Source: Isosphaeraceae bacterium
GTDB taxonomy: Bacteria > Planctomycetota > Planctomycetia > Isosphaerales > Isosphaeraceae
Direction: 5' to 3'
DNA length: 32,999 nucleotides
NCBI GenBank assembly: GCA_025356475.1
Contig: JANXSX010000141.1
Span: 1 to 32,999, forward strand
Shown here piece after piece: positions 26,336 to 32,999 of the stretch (its first letter is position 1; each line of letters begins with the position of its first letter). A model generated the notes under the pieces. It was not told the DNA's origin, made no database searches, and worked only from the letters and a program-made list of their open reading frames with translations. A program made the translations under genes and the position numbers.

Positions 26336-29300
26336 ATGTCGAACTCACGGAAGCGACGCGCTGCGTTTGCAGCGCCAATCTCTGCCCTGGAAACCCGGTG
26401 CCTCCTTTCAGGAGTAACCGGAACCTGGATCGGACAGGATGGCCACGACCTCGTCGGCCCAGGTTCGATTCCAGGGGGCGATGATGTCCAGGATATCCGA
26501 ATTGCGCTGAGCGGTTTGCCCGCAGATAATGCGGTGACTTCTGTTAATGTTCGCGGTCTGGGCGGTGGTGAGTGGACGATGAATCCGCCACCAGGGCCTG
26601 CTCCATGGGCTGCAGCCTTGACACGAGCCCCTAAATCGACGTCCGCCGACTTGTTTATTGAACCATATCAGGTTGAGAATCATCGGACGTTCTCCGTCGA
26701 GTTGGATTACGCCGACGGAACCAAGGACTATCTCTGGGTGAAAGGGGGGACCGCTGACCCCAATCTCCGGATGCCCCACGCTGCCCTTACCGCAGGCTGG
26801 ATCGGTCAAACCAATGTCGACCTGACCGGCCTCGGGCCAAACGTCGGACCTGACGGTAAGGTTGATACGCAAATCAGGCTGGGAAATCTTTCGATAACGT
26901 CCGAGATCACCAGCGCGGTCTTGACCAGTCAAAATGGCTCTACCTGGACGTTCGGCACCAATCCCCAAGCGGGGAACTCCGCCGAGCTGATCCGTCGCTC
27001 TGCGGATCCAACCACGGCTGATTTCTCATTCCAGGCCGACCATAACCTTGTGGGCCAGTCGCTCACACTGGTCCTGAATTACGGTAATGGGAAGACCGAT
27101 TCGCAGTCGCTGGTCGCGGGAGTAACTTCTCCGACGTTGTCGATGCCAACCCCGCCTCCCTTGGCGATCAGTTCAAACGTGTTGACGGGTCAATGGATTG
27201 GTCAGGTCGATGATCCTGCGGCTGGCCGAGGTGCGGTGAAAGCGACCATCGGCGGGATTCCCACGAGTCGGACGATCGCTGCCGCGACCCTAAGCGATCC
27301 GGTCGGAGGCTCCTGGACCTGGGTTGCCCAGCCCGATGGGCCGATCTTTGTCGATCCGGCGGCCGGAACACTGATCCTGCGACGATCGACTTCGGATCTG
27401 AGCAAGGCGGATCTGCTCTTCCCGCCCAGCCGAAACGAGTTGGGATCGGATCTGACCGTCCGGTTGGTGCTTGACGATGGGACGACCATTGTTAATAAGT
27501 TCATCGGTGGCTTGTCCGACGTTAGCAAGCGAGCCCCCCTCCCCGCTTCGAGCTCGGTCGTTGCCAAGCCCGGTGATGATCTCAACCTGCTGGCAACCAA
27601 GTTCGGCGCGATCAGGCTCTCGGCTGGAATCTACAACCTCACCGAGCCTCTGGTGCTCAATTCGCCGGTGACCATCACCGCCGATCCCGGTGCCACCCTG
27701 CTCTTTTCGCAACCGGCCAACTCCGCCGAATGGTCAGCCGCGATCAAGATCAAGGCGGGGAATACCACGCTCGACAACTTCGCTGTTCGATTCTCGGGCC
27801 CAATCCGCTGGCGGAGTGATATCAGCTACGGACCGGCAGTCATTGGGACGTCGGACAATACCGATCCTCCCAACGGCAATATCCTGGTCGGCATCAACCT
27901 GACGAGGCTCGACCTCCAAGGTCCCCAGGCCAACTCGAGCTGGGATGAGGCGATTCGTCTGATGAGACTCGTCTGGGCTCGGTCGGGTAGGGTCGTCGGC
28001 AATACGCTCAAGGGAGGCCCGGTCGAGTTCTTCGGCGGACCTTGGACCGTGACCGACAACACGTTCCTTGGCACGATGCCCAACACATATTCTTATAATA
28101 TCTTTTCGGTCCATGCCACTCATGACCTCGACCTGAGCCGGAACGTCGTTTCTCAGGCGTTCGACGCAGGGAAGACCTGGCGATTTCTGGTCATGACCTA
28201 TGGCGGTTCAAACGACGTTATTCAGAACAACATGATCTCGGGTATCGGACCCATTGATGGCGACGGCGTCCCCGACGTCAATGCAAATGAGATCATCCTG
28301 ACTGAGGCCTATAGCCTGAAGTTCGAGGGTGTCCCATCCTCTGTCTCTGCGGATGGTCGGATCGTTCAGATCAGTACAGTCCAAGGCGATGCCCCCCAGG
28401 CAGGAGACGTCGTTGCGATCCTCTCGGGCACCGGGGCTGGCCAGTATCGACGGATTGCACAAGTCTTGAGTCCAACAGCCTACTTGCTCGATAGTGGACT
28501 CCCAGCGGGGAGTGGCGCTATTTCGATCGCGATGGGATTCGTGGGGGAGACCTTTCAGAACAATACAGTCGATGCCAGGTCGAGCATCGTGGCGTCAGAT
28601 CTGGTTCTGGCAGGGAATCACTACGGGACAAAGGTGATCGGCAACCATTTCATGGGGGGGGCGTATCCCCTGCGACTGGAAGCCTCACCCTCGGAGCATC
28701 CTAATAACTGGGGATGGTCACACGTCTCATTCTTGGGAGCGACGATCTCCGGAAACACCCTCGAAGATGGTTGGATCGGATCAAGCTTGTCGGTCAGCCA
28801 AGGTACGCCGGTGAAGACAAGTCGTGGCCGCACCTACTTCTCGGGTGAAGTCAGCGATAACACCTTCGGCTGGTCGCAAGCCTTCTTGACCAAACGACTC
28901 AAGGCGGGATTCTCGACCGATCCCCTCAACCTGATTCTCGACGGTGGCGACTCAGCGGGTCTGAGCCTGACGGTCCGTGGCAATCGTGTGCTTGAACCTG
29001 CAGGAATGGTGCCGGGTGGGTCGCTGCAGATCACCTCGGCGATGATCAATGGGGTCTTCCAGGCCCGCCAGACGATCACGCTACCCACCGCACCTCCTCT
29101 GCCCCCTAGCGGTCTCAGCCTTGTCAATGATACAGGTATCAGTGCTACCGATGGGATCACTAACGATTCTCGGATGCAGATCGATGCCCTGCGGGGCTCA
29201 GCGACCGGAGCCGAGTACCGCCTCGCAGGTTCAACAACGTATAGCCCGATCCCGGCGACGGGACTCTTCACACCAGCGGGATTGGTCCAAGGTGTGAACA

Positions 29301-30490
29301 TCGTTTCGGTGCGTCTCTATGACGTCACAGGAAATCGAGGTCCGGAGACCTCGCTGAGACTAACTTACGACACCGTTGCTCCATCCCCCTCTGCCCCAAT
29401 TCTTCTGCCGGAAAGTGATAGTGGACGGTCGCAGAGCGATGGCATCACCAACGTGACTGCCCCAGGTTTCGTTGTCCAGGGAAGTGACTTCACGACAGCG
29501 GTTCTCCTTCGTGATGGCGTCGCAGTCGCACAGAGGACGGATGCGGGAGTCCTTCGCGACCCTGGTTCTGCTACCGATGGTTTGCATAGTTACACCGTAA
29601 AGGCGACCGACCTCGCCGGCAACACGGCGACTAGTCCCTCGACCACAATTACGATTGATACCGTTCCACCAAGTCCGCCCTCTTCCCTCAGCTCCAGCAA
29701 CGACGGCAAGGTCTCATTCGCTTCGGGGGGAGGCGAACTGGTTTATGAATATCGACTCAATAACGCAACGAATTATACGCCCATCGGATCTGCAACCAAT
29801 CTCACCTTAACTGGGATGATCATTGGTGCCAATCAGGTCAAGGTCCGCTCGGTCGATGTGGCGGGTAATGCGAGTGCCGACGCATCGGTGACGTTCATCT
29901 ACAATCCAGTTGCCATCCCGAAAGTTCTCTATCTCGGGCAGGATGGACACGATTACACAGGTTCGCGGCCCAGTCTAGGAGGCGATGGCTATCAAGATAT
30001 GAACTTTAGCCTTCAGAACCTACCGCCTGGTCGGTGGATCAGGGGCCTACAAGTGCGCGGGGTGGGCGGAGGATTCTGGTCGCTTCGTTCAACATCAGGG
30101 GCCTGGGCAGCAGCCGTTCTCCAAGTCCCAGGCGCAACAAGTGCCGACGTCTTCATTCAACCCACTCAACTCTCTACCAATCGTACTTACAACATTACGA
30201 TCACGTTTGACAATGGACAGACGCTTAACCTTTCAATCTCGGGCGTGACCTCCCGGTCGAGGTTGCCGGTGGGGACTTCCCTCGCTGGCCAGCCGAGGCC
30301 GACCGGTGATCTGCCTCCCTTGAACTTCTCCCCTAGCGTCTTGGGAAGTCAGAGCGTCACCACCACGACAACTCAAGTTGTGGGACATACGTGGCAGCGC
30401 CCGAGCTTTATTATTGGCAGGCCTGCCAATGCCACAGCGTCAAAAACCATCACCGTTAAGCATCACTCGATACGTCGTCACGGTGTTTGA
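26336..30490 (+). CDS. Large LExR-motif surface protein: four WIGQDGHD repeats, beta-helix, Ig-like modules
   Basis: The 1384-residue exported protein begins with a basic stretch (MSNSRKRRAAF) and the planctomycete N-terminal motif LETRCLLSG, an LEPR-xLL-type sequence. Repeat 1 (about 27-147) starts GTWIGQDGHDLVG. Repeats 2 (152-272) and 3 (282-396) are more divergent and start with GWIGQ and GQWIGQ. Residues about 415-915 form a right-handed parallel beta-helix of the pectate-lyase type with NxT/NxF-like turns (GNTLKGG, DNTFLGT, NNMISGIG). About 922-1190 are Ig-like modules with DTVAPS and DTVPPS linkers. Repeat 4 (1197-1312) starts LYLGQDGHDYTG. A basic tail ends the protein. It may bind or cleave a polysaccharide; no catalytic residues can be assigned. 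ATG 26336 has GAGGG seven bases upstream; ATG 26210 is an alternative. Confidence 0.85.
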   Translation: MSNSRKRRAAFAAPISALETRCLLSGVTGTWIGQDGHDLVGPGSIPGGDDVQDIRIALSGLPADNAVTSVNVRGLGGGEWTMNPPPGPAPWAAALTRAPKSTSADLFIEPYQVENHRTFSVELDYADGTKDYLWVKGGTADPNLRMPHAALTAGWIGQTNVDLTGLGPNVGPDGKVDTQIRLGNLSITSEITSAVLTSQNGSTWTFGTNPQAGNSAELIRRSADPTTADFSFQADHNLVGQSLTLVLNYGNGKTDSQSLVAGVTSPTLSMPTPPPLAISSNVLTGQWIGQVDDPAAGRGAVKATIGGIPTSRTIAAATLSDPVGGSWTWVAQPDGPIFVDPAAGTLILRRSTSDLSKADLLFPPSRNELGSDLTVRLVLDDGTTIVNKFIGGLSDVSKRAPLPASSSVVAKPGDDLNLLATKFGAIRLSAGIYNLTEPLVLNSPVTITADPGATLLFSQPANSAEWSAAIKIKAGNTTLDNFAVRFSGPIRWRSDISYGPAVIGTSDNTDPPNGNILVGINLTRLDLQGPQANSSWDEAIRLMRLVWARSGRVVGNTLKGGPVEFFGGPWTVTDNTFLGTMPNTYSYNIFSVHATHDLDLSRNVVSQAFDAGKTWRFLVMTYGGSNDVIQNNMISGIGPIDGDGVPDVNANEIILTEAYSLKFEGVPSSVSADGRIVQISTVQGDAPQAGDVVAILSGTGAGQYRRIAQVLSPTAYLLDSGLPAGSGAISIAMGFVGETFQNNTVDARSSIVASDLVLAGNHYGTKVIGNHFMGGAYPLRLEASPSEHPNNWGWSHVSFLGATISGNTLEDGWIGSSLSVSQGTPVKTSRGRTYFSGEVSDNTFGWSQAFLTKRLKAGFSTDPLNLILDGGDSAGLSLTVRGNRVLEPAGMVPGGSLQITSAMINGVFQARQTITLPTAPPLPPSGLSLVNDTGISATDGITNDSRMQIDALRGSATGAEYRLAGSTTYSPIPATGLFTPAGLVQGVNIVSVRLYDVTGNRGPETSLRLTYDTVAPSPSAPILLPESDSGRSQSDGITNVTAPGFVVQGSDFTTAVLLRDGVAVAQRTDAGVLRDPGSATDGLHSYTVKATDLAGNTATSPSTTITIDTVPPSPPSSLSSSNDGKVSFASGGGELVYEYRLNNATNYTPIGSATNLTLTGMIIGANQVKVRSVDVAGNASADASVTFIYNPVAIPKVLYLGQDGHDYTGSRPSLGGDGYQDMNFSLQNLPPGRWIRGLQVRGVGGGFWSLRSTSGAWAAAVLQVPGATSADVFIQPTQLSTNRTYNITITFDNGQTLNLSISGVTSRSRLPVGTSLAGQPRPTGDLPPLNFSPSVLGSQSVTTTTTQVVGHTWQRPSFIIGRPANATASKTITVKHHSIRRHGV

Positions 30491-30504
30491 AAGCAGTCAA
30501 TCTT

Positions 30505-30531
30505 GGGGGTGGCGGCTCGAGCGCCTCCCCC
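30505..30531. terminator. GC-rich hairpin between convergent genes
   Basis: The GGGGG-T-GGCG arm (30505-30514) pairs with the CGCC-T-CCCCC arm (30522-30531) around a 7-base loop, with one T-T mismatch. It lies 14 bases after the stop at 30490 and 20 bases from the end of the convergent gene. T runs are poor on both sides, but position and strength suggest a shared terminator. Confidence 0.5.
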
Positions 30532-30551
30532 CTCATCATCTAATGCAGACG

Positions 30552-31079
30552 TCAGACCCCCGGAAGGACATGGATCGGCTTGGGGGGTCTACTCGGGTTG
30601 AGCGGAACGACGGCACCTGCGTAGACGGCCGCACTATTATCTGCGTCCTGCGAGGTTAGGAGAATGCTGTACTGTCGCCCGTACGCATTAGGTCCATTCT
30701 TCGTGCTTCGACTTGCCTGCAGCGGGATCTTGACAATATACCGATATGCGTTTGGATTGATGGGGATCAGGTGGACGATCCGACCGTGTGGCTCGTACAC
30801 ATGGTACTGGTCCACCACCAAATAGCGGACGATCGGCTTCACTTTGGCGCTGGACTCGGTGACATTCCCCTGGACCGTGACCTGGATCGTCTGCCCTTTG
30901 GGTGGAATCAACACATTCGGCACGACGGACAGAACGCTGATGCCGGTCGAGTTGAGCGTTCGGTCTTCCAGCCGAGCGATGCCTGGGCTAAAGGCGTGCT
31001 GCTGCCGATTGTAGTGTCCGATCACGACGATTCTCCTGCCAAGACGCGACCCGAATGGCGTGATCCACACGACCCTCAT
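30552..31079 (-). CDS. LExR-motif exported protein with an Ig-like domain (175 aa)
   Basis: The 175-residue product has the sequence ARLEDRTLNSTG near residue 37, which parallels LETRCLLSG in the neighbouring large protein. This suggests the same planctomycete export or anchoring signal. The rest is beta-rich with VLIPPKGQTIQVTVQGNVT and RYLVVDQYHVYEPHGRIVHL, like a single Ig or bacterial surface domain. Function is unknown. The start at 31079 lacks a clear SD, and an internal start is possible. It converges on the large surface protein gene. Shared motif and location suggest related roles. Confidence 0.65.
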   Translation of the reverse strand: MRVVWITPFGSRLGRRIVVIGHYNRQQHAFSPGIARLEDRTLNSTGISVLSVVPNVLIPPKGQTIQVTVQGNVTESSAKVKPIVRYLVVDQYHVYEPHGRIVHLIPINPNAYRYIVKIPLQASRSTKNGPNAYGRQYSILLTSQDADNSAAVYAGAVVPLNPSRPPKPIHVLPGV

Positions 31080-31210
31080 TCTTTGAATCGGGACGAGAGG
31101 CTCAGGCCCTTCAGCCGACCTGACTCAAGCTTCGAGCCCAGGCCGACAAGATCGCCCCAATCGCCTTGACCGTCATGGATCGCGAAGCAGGAATGATCCT
31201 TGCGACCGGC

Positions 31211-31525
31211 TCAACTTGGTCGAAGAGCCCTGGCAGCAACGACGCCGAGAATCCCGAGAACAACTCCGGCTGAGAACCAGGCAGTCCAGATCCAGAGGAA
31301 GGCTTGCGCCAGGTGCGATACTCGTGGCATCGTCGGGTTAGGTCGGGCACCTTGATGGTTCGTGATCTTCGTTGGCTGCTCACGCTCGATCTCGCGCATC
31401 CCGCGTAAGGCCAACCAGGGCGCGAGCCCACACCCAATGATCCCGGCGGCGATCAGTGCCCAGATCTCGCCCAGCTCGCTACGCAGCAACCCGAGTGAGA
31501 TGGCCACAACCGCCACCAGGGACAT
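31211..31525 (-). CDS. Small two-TM membrane protein of unknown function
   Basis: The product has two hydrophobic regions, MSLVAVVAISLGLLRSELGEIWALIAAGI at the N-terminus and WIWTAWFSAGVVLGILGVVAA near the end, with a basic loop between them. The ATG at 31525 gives 104 residues. The preceding in-frame residues SHWTLGHL match the N-termini of similar planctomycete proteins (xFTLxxLMxxVA), so the true start may be a few codons upstream near the stop of the gene ending at 31557, possibly coupled to it. The start is unresolved and no SD decides it. Confidence 0.55.
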   Translation of the reverse strand: MSLVAVVAISLGLLRSELGEIWALIAAGIIGCGLAPWLALRGMREIEREQPTKITNHQGARPNPTMPRVSHLAQAFLWIWTAWFSAGVVLGILGVVAARALRPS

Positions 31526-31556
31526 CAAGTGGCCGAGAGTCCAGTGGCTCCGGGGT

Positions 31557-32153
31557 TTATTCCATTTCGACGAAGGTGTCACCCAAGAAGATCCAGTTGC
31601 CAGGTGCATCCGAAAGCGGTCCGTTGATGCCAAAGATAGCGATCTGATAGACTTTGCCGGGCTTGGGGTCTTTCAGCTCGACTCGATTAGGCGTGTTGAA
31701 CCCGGCGACGATGGCACCTCCGCTCTGGCCAACTTTCCGAGGCAGTTTGCCATCGACCCAGACCTCGCCATAGTCATCGACTGTCGTCTGGAAGAAGAGT
31801 TTCTTGCCGGCCGCTCCCTCGGGTATCGTCAGCTTGATCCGATACCAGGAGAAGCAGATCTGCCCCGTGTTGCGCCCTTTGCCGAGGGTGGTCGGGTCGA
31901 GCACCTCCCACTTTGAATCATCGAACGACTCGGCGGATGCCTTGGGCTCGATATTATAAGTTGTGTTGGGCTTGCCGTCGGGCCCTTTACCGGGAACCTC
32001 GACGATTTTCACATCCGAATAGCGCCATTCCCCCTTGACGGTTTTGACCCCGTCTTTGGTTCGGAGGTCGATCTTCTGGGCGAAGACGGAACCCGCCAGG
32101 AGCAAACAAATCCAAGCGGATTTGAGCACAACTTTGGTTGTTCGTACTTGCAT
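31557..32153 (-). CDS. Secreted galactose-binding-like (jelly-roll) protein
   Basis: The 198-residue product has a signal peptide (about residues 1-26, ending SVFAQK). The mature domain fits the galactose-binding-like jelly-roll seen N-terminal in glycoside hydrolases and sialate esterases. Its order is SFDDSKWEVLDPTTLGKG, then ICFSWYRIKLTIPEGAAGKKLFFQT, then VDDYGEVWVDGKLPRKVG, and a C-terminal NTPNRVELKD plus YQIAIFGINGPLSDAPGNWIFL. It is a free-standing domain with no catalytic partner in the polypeptide. It may bind carbohydrate in the periplasm. GGAAG lies about nine bases before the ATG at 32153. Confidence 0.8.
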   Translation of the reverse strand: MQVRTTKVVLKSAWICLLLAGSVFAQKIDLRTKDGVKTVKGEWRYSDVKIVEVPGKGPDGKPNTTYNIEPKASAESFDDSKWEVLDPTTLGKGRNTGQICFSWYRIKLTIPEGAAGKKLFFQTTVDDYGEVWVDGKLPRKVGQSGGAIVAGFNTPNRVELKDPKPGKVYQIAIFGINGPLSDAPGNWIFLGDTFVEME

Positions 32154-32497
32154 TGAGTTACTTCCCGTTTGAGACAGTCGAGGCCGATGAACGCTGAGAA
32201 CGCACGTCTTCTGGGCTCATGTTACGGCCCCCGGCATTCTCCAACAAGAGTCGAACGAATTGAACCTCGCCTCGTTCGTCTGAGCGTTCACAAGGTCGAT
32301 CAATGTCTATATTTGGCAATGCAAATGGATAAAATAGAGGCGACGAGCAATATAGGAGATCCGTGGCGATTGGTGATTGTGTTCCGATTCGGGTGTGCCT
32401 AGGATAGGAGAGCCTCATGATGAGGCATCACTTCTTTGAGCCGCGAGGGGATTGAATTCACCACGCGGTTGGCATCACTCAAATTGAGAGGCAAACG
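32154..32497. other. 344-base divergent intergenic region
   Basis: This is a non-coding gap between divergent secreted-protein genes. A possible plus-strand promoter is TTCACA (32287-32292), 15 bases, TATATT (32308-32313), each 5 of 6 matches to consensus but with short spacing. A short inverted repeat (GCCTC at 32412-32416 with GAGGC at 32422-32426) lies in the leader of the gene at 32498. Open frames here look non-coding. Confidence 0.4.
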
Positions 32498-32999
32498 ATG
32501 AAATGGAATGTGGATTTTGCTCAGGTGTCGTTTCGCAAATTGGTTCCCGTCATCCTGGGTGTTCTCGGCTTGGGAGTATTGTCTGCCCATGCCTTAGCGG
32601 CCGAGCCCCCCGTGATTACGGCGGTTGGCCTAACAGACGCGAGGCGTGGGACGGAGTCGACTTTCTACATCCTGGGTAAGCACTTTAGCCCTGTGAACGT
32701 CCGGGTGAACATCTTCGACCCACGCGAAGCGCGGATTTCGGTCTGGGAGAATAAGACCCTCAAGGCTCGATTTATCAATGCGAACACCATTGAGGTCAAG
32801 GCAACGCTCAAGTATACCCCAGAGTCACAATTCTTGACGTATCCTCAGCGCTTTGACGGCGTCCTCCACGTGGCGGTGTCCTGCGCCGACCTGGCCAATC
32901 CCACGAAGCAACTCTACTCGAAACCGTTCAAGCAGCATCATGTCCACTATTTCCCCGAGTATGTCGCCCCACCACCTCCCGCAGTACCGCCAGGTGGTT
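32498..32999 (+). CDS. Secreted protein with an IPT/TIG-like domain, 3' end outside the window
   Basis: The ATG at 32498 is preceded by GAGAGG six bases away. The frame stays open to the window end (167 codons), so this is a partial gene. A signal peptide is visible (hydrophobic VPVILGVLGLGVLSAHALA, cleavage near AEPP). It is followed by PVITAVGLTDARRGTESTFY, the usual entry of an IPT/TIG-like Ig fold, with GKHFSPVNVRVNIF and further beta segments. The last residues are Pro-rich (APPPPAVPPGG), so a linker begins there. It is exported; function is unknown. No other protein in the window is obviously its partner. Confidence 0.72.
   Translation, partial: MKWNVDFAQVSFRKLVPVILGVLGLGVLSAHALAAEPPVITAVGLTDARRGTESTFYILGKHFSPVNVRVNIFDPREARISVWENKTLKARFINANTIEVKATLKYTPESQFLTYPQRFDGVLHVAVSCADLANPTKQLYSKPFKQHHVHYFPEYVAPPPPAVPPGG

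Noticed and set aside
26408-26968. 186-codon minus-strand frame within the large surface protein
   Set aside because: Antisense shadow with no family or SD; the plus-strand repeat structure accounts for the sequence.

Overview
The window looks like a chromosomal segment of a planctomycete, most plausibly the Isosphaeraceae/Singulisphaera side of the phylum. The evidence is the gene content: two Gfo/Idh/MocA oxidoreductases, a sugar-phosphate isomerase/epimerase, a DUF1080 (3-keto-disaccharide hydrolase) protein, an FG-GAP propeller protein, a DUF2617-like protein, and secreted proteins with an LExR-x-LL-type N-terminal motif. The DNA is GC-rich. I saw no tRNA, rRNA, IS element, prophage, integrase or CRISPR array.

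Layout. 397-3751 (minus): a TadV/CpaA-type prepilin peptidase whose apparent original start is cut off by an in-frame TAG, a small unknown protein with a clear terminator, then an isomerase/epimerase and an oxidoreductase that look like a sugar-catabolism pair. 3844-8778 (minus): a tightly overlapping four-gene envelope-glycan operon (methyltransferase, flippase, GT-C glycosyltransferase, CDP-alcohol phosphatidyltransferase-like protein). 8980-11218 (plus): a DUF2617-like protein and a fused two-domain ABC permease. 11213-16441: a second, QAR-type oxidoreductase, a small secreted protein, a secreted 14-repeat FG-GAP protein and a secreted DUF1080 protein. 17001-18831 (plus): an ADP-ribosylglycohydrolase and a TPR protein. 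18835-20752 (minus): two secreted paralogues built on a '(S)xPEVQxxLxL' unit, one with an 11-triplet CAG/CTG tract encoding polyalanine.

20945-24793 (minus) is the best candidate for an undescribed system. It is a compact four-gene operon encoding a secreted helical protein, an ATC-hydrolase-like protein, a MotA/TolQ/ExbB-like channel with a long helical C-terminal tail, and a membrane protein with an Ig-like extracytoplasmic domain. No ExbD/TolR partner is present. 24935-26073 (plus) holds two small membrane proteins. 26336-30490 (plus) encodes a 1384-residue surface protein with four copies of a roughly 120-residue 'WIGQDGHD' repeat flanking a parallel beta-helix and Ig-like modules. A second, shorter LExR-motif protein lies convergent to it. 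The right end has a small membrane protein, a secreted galactose-binding-fold protein and the start of a secreted protein cut by the window edge.

Functional names rest on motifs read by eye and on family knowledge. No database search was run. Starts were chosen from Shine-Dalgarno-like sequence, signal peptides and family N-termini.
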